Assembly: GCA_958510825.1 (NCBI GenBank)
Contig: OY294048.1
Coordinates: 11,239,589 to 11,303,588 of the forward strand
Source: Brachypterus glaber
Taxonomy: Eukaryota; Arthropoda; Insecta; Coleoptera; Kateretidae
Reading direction: 5' to 3'
DNA length: 64,000 bases
Shown: piece by piece, positions 32,041 through 42,895 of the stretch
Numbering within the stretch: the first letter of the stretch is position 1
Layout of the letters: each line of letters opens with the position of its first letter
The notes under the pieces: model-generated
What the model was told of the DNA's origin: nothing
Databases searched by the model: none
What the model saw: only the letters and a program-made list of their open reading frames with translations
Translations under genes and position numbers: made by a program

Positions 32041-33879
32041 GTAAAGCCGTAATCAAACAAAAAAATATATATATTCATGTACAAAAAGAAAAAAAAGGTC
32101 AAAGTTTCAAATTGAAGGATAATTGACGCCATTTTGAATACGCCATTTTATATGTTTTATTTTTGTTGTCAAATTGGATTTAAGTATCCCAAAAAAGAAC
32201 ATTACCAATTTAAAGTAAAACTTTATTTATAACTATATAACTATTATATATATATATTGGACCCGCAATTTTGAATTTTTAATTTTTAATGCCATATTCG
32301 GTTTTAGAATTCTAAAATACACCAATTTTTATACCTGTTGGAAGAAATATGAATTGTTGCCATTTTTGGGTATTGCTCAGACCATAGTGCGTTGTCTTAA
32401 ATAAGATATATTCTTTTTTAAAGATTAAACTTTACTTTTAAGTTAAAATAAATATGAAAAAGATTTATAACCGAGAGTTTTTCGAGTACAATTCCTTTCA
32501 GAAGATTAATTGATTGATTGGTGAATAAGGCAATATATTAGTATTAAAGTTATAATCAGAAGTAAGGTTTTCATTTTTTTTTTATTTTATTAGTTAAGTA
32601 TATATTTTTTTATGTAATAAAAATTGTTGTTTTATTCTTTAACCTCTTCAGGGACATATGTGTACGTTTAAAAATAAACTCCGCAAAATGAAAATCGGTT
32701 AGAAATGTTAAGTTAAAAGGGTATCCCTTTTGTTAAGAGTTTGTCTTTTGTTTTACTTTGGCGGGCTGCAGCCCCCCAAAAAACTTTGCGGTCCCTCATG
32801 GAAAATTGTCAGAGAACTGACAGAAACAAATTAAAACTAATTTTACTTATTATTTTTACCTTTTTTTTGTTAAAAAGCGAATAAAAAATAGCGTATGATA
32901 CACGGACGAGAAATAATGTTTCTCGATCGCATGTCTTATATCGATACTCCCAAGCAAGAAAGCCGTAACTCATATATTGTCATTTTTCACGACAGCTAAA
33001 TTTATAATTTTTTTTTGTAAGTGGAAATTCACTCTCTGGAGATAGAAGGTTGAGAAAGTAAACCCACGATATGTTTGTAGGAACTTTTTTATATTTTTTG
33101 ACGTACAGATAGATATAAAGATTCCCCCCTCAAAACGAATGTAGCTATTTAGGAATCATCCTGTATTAAAATATACTCAATAACAATTAAAGAGTACAAA
33201 TTTTATAAGGGGTTAAATGCTGATGACAGAACGAACAAAAATTTGATTTATTTTTTGCGGAACCTAAATTATAACAAAAATTATTTGTAGTTTGATAGAA
33301 TGGTATTGTTAAATATATGCACAATTTAAGACAAACGTAACACTAAGCGTGCAAATTGGTTATGAAGAGGGGATAAACTTTATAAAAAAGTTGGATTTTT
33401 TTTAATGAAACCTTCCACTTTGGGCTTTTTGGGGTCGCTGTACACAAATACAATGTCAAATTTAAAACTTTATAATGGTAAATTTAAAAATTGTTGCTAT
33501 TTTACAAAAACTGGTATTGGAGGGTTTTGGGGTCGCTTGTTGTTAAAATTAAAAAATTCCAAATGGTGAATCAAATATGGCGGATAAGATTTTAAAAACG
33601 ATAACTTTTGTCAATAACTCACTTATTAATAATCCCATAAATATAATTTAAACATAGAAAAAAAAGCTTATTTAAATATATATTAAATATTCCATTTTTT
33701 TGATAGACCTAATAGTTTGCAAAACATAGCAGTACAAAGTTTGTGGAGCAAAAAGTAGGCCACAATATTTTAAAATTTTCAGCTGCAATATTGTCATTTA
33801 TATCAAGTAGGACTACCGATTTCATAAGAAAAACGCATATTGCCAAAAACGGAATTGTGCCCCTTATGAAACGTGTACT
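32041..33879. other. Unassigned AT-rich stretch
   Basis: No gene recognised. GGTTTTGGGGTCGCT-like phrases near 33425 and 33520 recall the CCCC-TATATACC module, and GTAGCTATTTAGGAATCATCCTG (about 33132-33154) recalls the GGGAGCTAC family. Confidence 0.4.
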
Positions 33880-33884
33880 CATCA

Positions 33885-34266
33885 ATTATTGTAGTAATAG
33901 AATATGAACTTTAATATTCGTTATTCATTATCATTGATTAATTTGCATTTGACACGTTTTAATATTTAATTGCACTTTTGTTGCTCTCTTTAATTAAAAA
34001 GTAAACAGTGAATAAATAATGGTAGGTTTATATAATGACTATCGTAATCCATTTATTATAGTCTTCAATACAAGATTACTATTACAGAGTGTCTAATCGT
34101 ACACACAGTTTATCATTGTTGTGTGTTAACATAACTTCTTTTGAATCGTTAGTTTACTTTGTTTTTTTCAGAGGTTTGTTGTTTTTTTTTATGATAACCC
34201 CCTCATTTAAACAGGGAGACTACAATGAAAAACATACTTTAAAAACTTTAAATACACAATTTATGA
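33885..34266 (+). repeat. Long direct repeat, left copy
   Basis: Matches 38766-39132: AATATTCGTTATTCATTATC, TTGACACGTTTTAATATTTA, ATCGTAATCCATTTATTATA and CAGGTTTGTTG/GAGGTTTGTTG. The two copies lie in the same orientation about 4.9 kb apart and bracket the nested elements between. They might be diverged LTRs or a duplication. No retroelement genes lie between them. Confidence 0.8.
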
Positions 34267-34508
34267 ACGCCTAGTCGCTCCCTAAAAAAAAACAACGCGT
34301 CTTTTTATATTTTTACGCGTTTAAATGTCTGGAAATATATAAATAAATATTATTAGATTTTTGTTAGAAGTTAATAGGTTGGGGGCTTAATAAAAAGGTG
34401 AGGGGGCTTAAACCAGGGTCAGGGGTGCTAAGTAAGTAAATACTTTCTTAGCCCCTTTTGAAGGAGCGCGAATCCCTTAGGTCCAGTTTTTGGACATATA
34501 TATATAAA
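34267..34508. other. Unassigned stretch
   Basis: No feature recognised. Confidence 0.4.
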
Positions 34509-34510
34509 TA

Positions 34511-35553
34511 AGACAAGTTGTCCTATTTGCAAAAATTCACTTTTTGATATAAAGCAAAGGTGTGCACCTTTGCTTTACCCAAATCCCAAATTCTAAAAAT
34601 TAGCCTAAGATGTTCGTCTTAACATTGATAAAGGCTATCATTTGATGTAATTTTTATTTGGTAACTTTAACCAGGGACGTGCAAAATGGGGGGGCGATGT
34701 CACTTTTGTGCCCAAAACTTTTTTATCCTTAATTTTTTTGATATTTTCTCAATAAAATATTAATCTTTAATTAAAAATACATAAAAAAGGTACTCTTTAT
34801 CTAATACTATAGGGCCAACCGTTTTCGAGAAAATTGCAATTAAAGAGGCAATTTCACGTTCTGGGCATCAAAAATAGGAACTAAAAAATGGTCCAATAAA
34901 AATTTCAATAATGCAGAGAGATTTTTTACTAAATATCAAAAAATACGGATAAAAAGTTTGGGGCAAAAAGTGACATCGCCCCCCCCCCATTTTGAACGTC
35001 TCTGATTAAATCACTAAATAAAAATTAGATAAAATGATAGCCTTTATCAATGCCAAGGGACGTGCAAAAATTTGTTACTGTGGTTTATAGGGTTCCAGAA
35101 ATATTAAATAAAAACTAATTTTTAGATTTAGACTACCCTTAGGATGGTCGTAGCTCCCTTAGGACTTATTATATGAACTTTTTTTCATATTTTTAAACGT
35201 AGAATCACCTCTTAAATTTATCGAACTTATTTCTGGTTAACCCTGTAGTTATAACTAGTCTTTACTAGACGAATAAGTCAGGACTAGGACTAACTTTACA
35301 GATCTTAGCAATTTGATTGGACTTTTTAGATCATTTTGTCCTTTCTCAGATAGAACAAAAGCATTTAGTGTGACAATTTATTTTTCTGAATAAAAAATTT
35401 TTTTTTCAAAGGATATCACGTATTTTGATTTAAAATAAAGCAGAACCCAACGCCATATTTATGTTTAAAAACGTATTTTCAAAAATTGCAAACAAAAACA
35501 ATAAAACTGGTCATATCTCAAAACATCTAATTTGCAGATAGGACAACTTGTCT
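34511..35553. mobile_element. TA-flanked MITE, AGACAAGTTGTCC ends, copy 2 with insertion
   Basis: TA at 34509-34510 and 35554-35555. The ends match copy 1 at 8994-9469 (AGACAAGTTGTCCTATTTGC here). Copy 1 sequence resumes at ACTAGTCTTTACTAGACG near 35255, so about 620 bp (about 34622-35250) was gained inside this copy. Total length 1043 bp. Confidence 0.87.
34623..35046. mobile_element. Foldback element nested inside the MITE
   Basis: CATTGATAAAGGCTATCATT on the left is matched inverted by AAATGATAGCCTTTATCAATG on the right. Inside, TGCAAAATGGGGGGGCGATG and CATCGCCCCCCCCCCATTTT face each other, as do CCCAAAACTTTTTTATCC and GGATAAAAAGTTTGGGGC. GGGAGCTAC-family words (CCAACCGTTTTCGAGAAAAT; TAGCTCCCTTAGG just downstream) link it to that family. 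Confidence 0.75.
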
Positions 35554-36074
35554 TAGAAGGGGAGTATAGGAATTTTCATATTTTTTAATTCACTGCTAGA
35601 TTTATAGAATCACCTCTTAAAAAGAATCTAGCTATTTAGGAATCATCCTGTGTAGAATATCGTCATGTTACCTTAACTACCAGGTATCTCCAAATTCACA
35701 GATTTTCAAGGGACACAAAAACCGGTTAACTTTAAAACTCTTATTTTTTTTATTGTTATATAGACAAATATAAGTGAAGTTATTTCTTGTGGACCCTTCA
35801 AGCTTAAAAGTTTGCGAAATTATTAGTTACGTGAGTCAAAAATTAGAATTATGGAGATACGAGTTAGTTACAGTAACTATTATTTCCAAGTCGTAACTCT
35901 GTACTGGAGATACGAGGTTGCTCAATTAAAAACTGTGAAATATTTAAGGCATGTAAAAAGTCCAAACGAATTGAGATAAAAAAAAGAGGGGTGAAAAACC
36001 ATCTTAGGGGTAATATATTTTCACTTATAAGTATTATATTCTCAGATTCATATTCAGTGGCATCTAAAACCCCC

Positions 36075-36620
36075 ATATACCAATTTGTACGAAAATTTTC
36101 CCTCGTCCCTCAGGAGGTGGAATTACATAATTTTTGTTCTAAAAATTAATATTAGCGTCCTTAAAAGCCTGTGTATACCAATTTTGATAAAATTATTGTG
36201 AAAATACACTGCCCAGTAAAAAAGCTTTCTTCTTTTTTTCTCCCCCGAGCGTGGAGTGGAATCACAAAATATGCCAAAAAATATTGTAAATAATTAAATA
36301 TTATTACCCCCTGCCCCAAGGGGGTCAAGTTGGACCATTTTTCTTATCACTTTCATAAATCTCGAAAACCCCAATATACCAATTTTCACGAAAACTACCC
36401 CCCGCCCCTCAGGGGTTAAAGTAAGATTTTTTTATTCTAAGATTTAGTTTAAGCGACCTCAAAAACCCCTATATACCAATTATCACTAAAACATTACAAA
36501 CATTTTAAAATAATGACCCCCACCTCCCTTCGGGGTGAAGTTAGAAAAACACATACAAATTTACACGAGAATATTGTAAATATTTAAAAAAAAGTACACC
36601 CGGTAAGCCGGGGGTGGATT
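36075..36620 (+). repeat. Array of CCCC-TATATACCAATTTTCACGAAA modules
   Basis: At least four modules near 36072, 36160, 36368 and 36462, each with a C-rich stretch, TATACCAATTTTCACGAAA or a variant, and a short G+C palindrome such as CCCCTCAGGGG. CACTGCCCAGTAAAAAAGCT at 36208 matches the start of the element at 45911. Confidence 0.6.
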
Positions 36621-36915
36621 AACTTTTTTTTTTATAAAATTTAGCTTAAGCGACCTTAGAAGCCACTAAATATAAATTTTATAAACATTTTAAGAAAAAA
36701 AAAACGATAAAAGGGATATTTTTCACGACTGGGGGTGAGATAGAGGGGTGGTAGGTCTTTTTTCACTTCACCAATATATTTTCCGCATCCAAATGCAAAG
36801 TTTTATCTTCTTAGATATTTTCACCTACGGGAAATTCCTCATTTGCTAGGCCTAATATTGGAGATACGAGGTAGTTACAGTTATTTTAAGTAGTAAAGGA
36901 GATACGATGTAATTA

Positions 36916-38609
36916 CCCTATGAAAAATGACCAATAGAGAACAGAAGAAATTTTCTATTGGTTTTTTTGAGGTTTGTACTCGGTTATTGAACTGGTATAT
37001 ACCAATACAGACCAATAGAAAACGACTTACGTAAGTCGGTTTCTATTGGTAAACTCCAATATAGACCAGTACAATAACCGAATACAAACCGAAAAAAAAC
37101 CAATAGAGACTCGAAAAACGTATTATTGGAAATTACCAATACAATCTTGTGTAAGTCGTTTTCTATTGGTTTATAATGGGCTTTCCAATAAAATAACCGA
37201 TAGAGACCAATACAGACCAATAGAGAGGCATAAAATGTATCTTATTGCAATAAAAAATTGTAGGGGAAGGTTCAACGACTAGTGCCAAAGCCAAAAAGCT
37301 TTTTGCCAAAAAATTTATATCTTTGTAAAATATAAATATTTCAAAATAATTTTTCCATTGTCGTAAACTTCAAACCTTTGTCTATAAATAGCTGTAGTTA
37401 AAAATTTTATAAAATAAATATTTAATATTTTTTTTTGCTGTTTAAATCACAGGCTGCAAAATGGCTGAATCAGCCCCAGAGCGAGGCAGATTCAACCCAG
37501 ACAAGGGGCAGTTTCAAACATAAATAATATTAAAAGTTTTTATATTGGTATTTGCCAATAAATATAATATAAAATATAAACCAATAGAAAAAATATTTTT
37601 TTTTATTGGTACTTACCAATAAATATAATATCAAATATAAAACAATACAAACCAATAGAAAAAAAAAAGTTTTTTTTATTGGTATTTACCAATAAATATA
37701 ATATCCAATACAAACCATTAGATACCAATTGGTATTAATATTATAATATAAAAAAAAAATATTTGAAAAAGACCAATACGTATTGGTCTGTACAGACCAA
37801 TAAGTGTTTGTATTGGTATGTGTCAATAAATATAATATAGATATTTCGACAAATATGAACCAATACAAAAAAGAAGGTTTTTGTACTGGTATTTACCAAT
37901 AAATATAATATCCAATATAAACCATTAGATACCAATATAAAAAAAATATTTGAAAAAGACCAATACAGACCAATAAGTTTTTGTATTGGTATTTACCAAT
38001 AAATATAATATCGATATTTCGTCAAATATAAACCAATACAAAAAAGAAGGTTTTTGTACTGGTATTTACCAATAAATATAATATCCAATATAAACCATTA
38101 GATACCAATATAAAAAAAAATATTTAAAAAAGACCAATACAGACCAATAAGTTTTTGTATTGGAATTTACCAATAAATATAATATCGATATTTGGTCAAA
38201 TATAAACCAATACAAACCAATACAAAAATAAGGTTTTTGTATTGGTACTTACCAATAAATATAAAGTCCAATATAAACCATTAGATACCAATATATATTA
38301 AAAAAAATATTTAAATAAACCAATACGGACCAATAAGTTTTGTATTGGTATTTACCAATAAATATAATATCCAATTTAAACCAATACATACCAATAAAAT
38401 AACATATATTTTGGAAAAGAACCAATACAGACCAATACGTTTTGTATTGGTAATAACCAGTAAAAATTTTTTCCAACACAGACCAATATAAACCAATAGA
38501 GTTTAATTTTAATACCAATAAAGACCAATAAAACCAATAGAGACCAATAAAAACCAATACAAATTTCTATTGGTTTGTATTTGATTTCTATTGGTCATTT
38601 TTCATAGGG
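36916..38609. mobile_element. 1694-bp TA-flanked element made of ACCAATA/TATTGGT words
   Basis: TA at 36914-36915 and 38610-38611 flanks 23-bp terminal repeats beginning CCCTATGAAAAATGACC and continuing AATAGA (36916-36938; complement 38587-38609). Nearly the whole interior is ACCAATA-type words in both orientations, often as ACCAATACAGACCAATA. The left part (about 36952-37108) is an imperfect hairpin centred on the perfect palindrome CGACTTACGTAAGTCG at 37023-37038. From about 37530 a higher-order unit repeats: TTGTACTGGTATTTACC occurs at 37881 and 38054 (173 bp), and a variant at 38237. The minus-strand frames full of Tyr-Trp are by-products. No transposase. I know of no described family with this make-up. 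Confidence 0.88.
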
Positions 38610-38765
38610 TAGTTCCACATAACTTATAGACCAATTGTAATTTTAAATTAGGACTTTGTTTAGGTCATAACTAATCATGTACAGAATTGATTAGTGAAAA
38701 AAACCGAAAATCGAATTTTTGTAGATACGAGGTAGTTAAGGTAACACGACGATATGCTCAATAAA

Positions 38766-39132
38766 AATTATTGCCGATAGAAATAGAATATGTACTCCAA
38801 TATTCGTTATTCATTATCATTGATAAATCTGAATTTGACACGTTTTAATATTTAATTACACTTTTGTTGCACTCTCTAATTAAATAGTGAACAATGTATA
38901 AATAATTATCGGTTTATATAATGAACTATCGTAATCCATTTATTATAATCATCAATACAGGGTAACTTTTACCGAGTGACCAATCATACACATAGTTTAT
39001 CATTTACGTTACTTTTTTACAGGTTTGTTGTTTTTGATGACAATTGGGGGCATAGCCCTCTCATTCAAACAGAGAAAATACATTTCTGAGAAAAAATATA
39101 CCATAAAATCATTAAAATGACACGGTTTATAA
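38766..39132 (+). repeat. Long direct repeat, right copy
   Basis: Pairs with 33885-34266; see shared words there. This copy keeps GACAATTGGGGGCATAGCCC, which is shorter in the left copy. Confidence 0.8.
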
Positions 39133-39454
39133 ATACTTAAGTTACATAACACATTTTTAAGTATTTTTGACACCCCTTCTTATGTAAAATTTCTTATTAT
39201 TTCCATATACCCCCTCCGCCCTTTACGTAAGATTTTACTTTAAAACTTAAACATACCTTGACTATGTAATATTTAGGTGTATTTTAAATTTTTTTAAAAG
39301 TTTACTATTATTAAAATTATTTAAATTAAAAATATCTTAACAAAGTTTTTTGGTTCCTACTTTTAATGCTGATTTTAAGTTGACATTTTTAATGTTTTTT
39401 TTGTATTTATGACTAAAAATTTATATTTTACTAAAAAAAATGTAAAAAAAGTAG
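39133..39454. other. Unassigned stretch
   Basis: No feature recognised. Confidence 0.4.
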
Positions 39455-39682
39455 ACAATATCGTCGCTTCCCTTGCAAAGGGGCTTATCTCATTTTTTGT
39501 TATTTTTGATAATATCCTTACAAAGAGACTTATCTCAAAAAATTGCTAAATTCAGCTACCCTGATTAATAATATTATTAATCAGGGTAGTTGCAGGTTTC
39601 TGCTTTGATGCCACCCAATGGCCTAACTCAATTTAGCAATTTTTTGAGATTAGCCCCTTTGTAAGGAAGTTGACGATATGTT
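39455..39682. mobile_element. 228-bp inverted-repeat element with nested palindromes
   Basis: Outer ends ATATCGTC and GACGATAT; next GCAAAGGGGCTTATCTCA and TGAGATTAGCCCCTTTGT; then AAAAAATTGCTAAATT and AATTTAGCAATTTTTT. At one side the perfect palindrome CTACCCTGATTAATAAT/ATTATTAATCAGGGTAG has 17-bp arms with no spacer. Non-coding. Confidence 0.75.
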
Positions 39683-40020
39683 TGTGGTAAAAAAGTGACA
39701 ACGACCTCTCATTACGGACGCTCCTGGTTAAAGTTCCTAAAAAAATCCGTAGGAATATTGCCTGTATCAAGGTTAAAACATAACATGCCCTAACCTAAAA
39801 TTGTGCAAAATGCTTTGCTGTAGTTCATATGGCTCCAAATAGATTTAATTAAAGCCATATTATAAACAGATCCTTAAGAGGGGCGTGGTGTCCTTAAGGC
39901 ACGTTTCCGGATAAATCTATATAGGTTTTTTTTTCGTATTTTTGTTTGTAGTTTTACCCCTTATATTTGGTACCTTTATGTATAAAACATCCTGTATATC
40001 AAATTTTAATCTATAGATAA
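39683..40020. repeat. GGGAGCTAC-family fragment
   Basis: Diverged words of the family: GACGCTCCTGGTTAAAG, GCTGTAGTTCATATGGCTCC and GGCACGTTTCCGG, ending AACATCCTGTATATC. Confidence 0.45.
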
Positions 40021-40495
40021 AAAATTTATACGCAAGGTGTTTTATAAAAGATAATTAGGTTAATCAGGTACTGATTATAGTATATTAAAGTAGAAACGAG
40101 AGAAAATTAAAAAAAAAACTTACATTTAATTTATTTAATTATTTAGTTTATAGTCGTTCTTGGACCTTTTTAGGTATTTTACACGATATTGGACTTTTAA
40201 CTTTTAACTGTAACGAATTTTGATTTAATCACCGAATTAGGGATTTTTGTTTTGGGTTTGCATTACAATTTTGCAAAGTAAACTAAACTTAAAATCGGTG
40301 TTGACATTTGCACGGAAAACGCCAAGCGATATTCTTTTGTTCTGTCTTGCCAACCCAAAAGAAAACAAAGTACTAACCTCTTATAGGCCTATAAAAACAA
40401 GCAAAATGCGTGTGATTATAAGTCGTAAAACAGAAAAAGTTAATTAATTAAAGCTTTTACAGCTAATATAAATTAACTTTTTGTTTTTGTTTCAG
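40021..40495. other. Unassigned AT-rich stretch
   Basis: A 66-codon frame (40247-40447) has no recognisable domain. Confidence 0.4.
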
Positions 40496-40643
40496 GGCCT
40501 ATCCATAAGGTTGCATAAGAACATAAAACATAAGAATGCGGTGCCGTGATTGGCTTACAAGATACATGGCGGCACATCAAGCCAATCAAGGCATCACATT
40601 CTTATGTATTACGTTCTTATGCTAGCCTCTGGATATGCCCTTA
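40496..40643. mobile_element. TGATTGGC-core MITE, second copy
   Basis: Ends AGGGCCTATCCA and TGGATATGCCCT, arms with GCATAAGAAC and GTTCTTATGC, core GTGCCGTGATTGGCTT facing AAGCCAATCAAGGCATC around GATACATGGCGGC. Same family as 4980-5115. Confidence 0.85.
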
Positions 40644-40667
40644 TATTGTTTAATGTCATTTTTCACT

Positions 40668-40905
40668 GCTATGGCCTAATTGACGGGACCGCGAAGCAGG
40701 GTTCTCAACAGAACTCGCATCCACCCTCAAATGTGTTAACAATTTCACCTGCAACCCACATTACAGTTAGTTATCGTAGTTATATCTACCGACTATTTAT
40801 ACCACTATTATAATATGTATAATACATCTATGTGTGAGGCTCGAACCCACAACCCCGAGATCCGTAATCAAACGCGCTAACCACTGCGCCACCGGGGTCG
40901 TCATA
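40668..40905 (-). mobile_element. tRNA-derived SINE
   Basis: On the minus strand a tRNA-like head reads GGTGGCGCAGTGGTTAGCGC (A box) and, after a loop, GTGGGTTCGAGCC (B box). The 3' acceptor strand does not pair with the 5' end, so it is not a working tRNA. The body continues downstream (AGTCGGTAGATATAACTACG, GTGGGTTGCAGGTGAAATTG, AACCCTGCTTCGCGGTCCCG) with no coding frame. The family differs from the SINE at 44757-45026. Confidence 0.72.
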
Positions 40906-41272
40906 TAAATTAACTTAATCAGTACTTCATTAGCTTTGGAAATTATACCCGCTGGTTATGTATATTTATTTTTAATAATAAAACACCATGCAAGCAGTTA
41001 CCAAAAGATTTAATATAGATAACTTACATGCTAGTAAGCCTTATGTATATTTATTTTGATCCCAAGCCTCGAAATGATGTAAACAACCAAATAATTACGT
41101 CGGCACCGCTTACTAAAGTATTTCCATATTCTGTACCTTACACAAATATCAATGATTCTGTTTAAAGTCCAAACTAACAAATACTTCTAATTTCAAACAA
41201 ATATTTCAATTTTTCTACTAGAATTTAAGAAAACTTTTAAATAAAAAAATTGATGCAAATTATAGGAACATA
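40906..41272. other. Unassigned stretch
   Basis: No feature recognised. Confidence 0.4.
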
Positions 41273-42006
41273 CAGTGCGGTCCAAAAGTCACCTCCCCCC
41301 CTTTTAACTTTTGAACGAGTTGAGATATTGACTTCAAATTTAAAACTCTTAATTAAGACGACTTAAACTATCTTTTAGCATATATTTGATATTTTCAGCT
41401 CTTAAAATGTGGGCAGGGGGGCATAGGGGCACATTTTTTTAAATGGAAAGGGGGGTCGTGTGATACATCATTTTAAAGCTTATAAAATTCTCTATTTAAA
41501 CTAATATTTTTATTTTTTTTAAAAATGTTTTTTAAGGTTTTGATTTTTCAATTTTTTGTGCTAAAACATTCGATTTTTTAGGTTTTATTTTATAATTTTT
41601 TATTTATGTCAACTAAAATTAGTTTAAAAGTATAATTAACATTTTTTTATGATGAAATTAGGCATTTTTAAAAAATTATTTGTTTTTTTAGAGGAATTTT
41701 GACATTAATACCCATTTTCAACCCCATTTTAAACCCCTTTTTTTTTAATTTAAAAATATGGAGTTAAATGGAGAATTTTATAAGCTTTAAAATGATGTAT
41801 TACACGACCCCCCTTTCCATTTAAAAAAATTTGCCCCTATGCCCCCCTGTCCCCATGCCCCCCTGCCCATATTTTAAAATCTGAAAGTATTAAATATATG
41901 CTAAAAGATAGTTTAAGTTGTCTTATTTAAAAGTTCCAAATTTGAAGTCGATATCTCAACTGGTTCAAAAGTTAAGAGGGGGGGGGGTGACTTTTAGACC
42001 GCTCTG
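41273..42006. mobile_element. TA-flanked foldback element, CAGTGCGGTCC ends
   Basis: TA at 41271-41272 and 42007-42008. Ends CAGTGCGGTCCAAAAGTCAC and GTGACTTTTAGACCGCTCTG are inverted. Arms of about 235 bp share C/G tracts, GAAAGGGGGGTCGTGTGATA and TATCTTTTAGCATATATTT. Non-coding core. Related ends are at 22541, 15661-15755 and 56293-57206. Confidence 0.87.
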
Positions 42007-42640
42007 TATAATCGAGCATATAGTCAAATTCCTAGGCCAGATTTTTCTATATAAAATAAAAATATTGTGATGTTTTTAAAATTTTGGAGAAGGAGGCACT
42101 ACAGACATAGAGAAGAAAAGAGGACTAAAACTCCAGCCTGCGCAAGATTATTTTGTGAAAGAAAGGGGCAGCGAAATGACGTAACGCGATATATCTGACC
42201 TTGCGCAGTACGCTTCTCTGTCAGCTGTGAAATACTGTCGGTCGTAAAACAATTCGTCGCCCCAGTATTCATTTGTTGTATCTCCAAAAAACCCCCAGTA
42301 AAAATCTCAAAATGTCCGAAAATAGAGATATGCCAAACCAATACTGGGGTGACGAATTATTAGTAGTTTGTTTATACTGTCAGTACTGTCAGATCGTCGT
42401 TTGTTTCTGTTCATTTGTCGACTTCTACTGTGTTTTAATTGTTTTTTTGCTCCATTTGTTTATAACTTTAAACATGACCTGTATTGTTGCTTTATGAAGA
42501 GCAAAGGGCCAAACCCTGGTGTACTCAAAGTAGGTATACAAAATCCCGAAATTCAAACACACCTCAAAAAATTCATATAAAATAATTAAAAAAAACTATT
42601 TCGACGTTTCTTCGTAGATATTTATTGTTTTTTGTTGCAT
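42007..42640. other. Unassigned stretch with one short inverted pair
   Basis: CAATTCGTCGCCCCAGTATT (42249-42268) faces AATACTGGGGTGACGAATT (42340-42358), possibly a small MITE. 42090-42240 is less AT-rich and unassigned. Confidence 0.45.
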
Positions 42641-42895
42641 TTTTTACAATTTTTATTTGACACATAAAACTAAAATTAAAAATGGTATATAGAGGTTTTT
42701 GGGGACGACAAAGCTGAATTTGATAATAGAATTTTTCTAGTTCCACCCCCTGGAGGGTGGAGGGTAGTTTTCGTGGAAATTTGTATTTTGGGGTTTTTGA
42801 GGTTTCTGAAAGTGAATCTGATAATAAAACATCCATCTAACGCGCGGAGGTGAAAAATGGGAAAGCGATTTTACTGGTCAGTGTATTTTTAGGGT
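42641..42895 (-). repeat. Copy of the 45911-type element, left end
   Basis: On minus it begins AAATACACTGACCAGTAAAA, then CGCTTTCCC, TTATTATCAGATTCACTTTC, CTCAAAAACCCC and CCACCCTCCAGGGGGTGG, matching the order at 45911-46120. Confidence 0.65.

Larger units (their letters stand above)
35658..38755. mobile_element. Larger inverted-repeat element hosting the ACCAATA element
   Basis: ATATCGTCATGTTACCTTAA with CTACC and GTATCTCC (35658-35692) is inverted at 38721-38755 (GATACGAGGTAGTTAAGGTA then ACACGACGATAT). Inside, GGAGATACGAGGTAGTTACA-like words recur near 35851, 35905, 36858 and 36897. The ACCAATA element at 36916-38609 interrupts it. No coding frame. Confidence 0.6.

Noticed and set aside
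37686..38557. Overlapping minus-strand frames rich in Tyr-Trp and Gly-Leu-Tyr
   Set aside because: By-products of the TATTGGT word repeated in the element at 36916-38609; several frames are open because the repeat lacks stops.
40832..40900. Functional tRNA gene on the minus strand
   Set aside because: A and B boxes are good but the acceptor ends do not pair and SINE-like body sequence follows.
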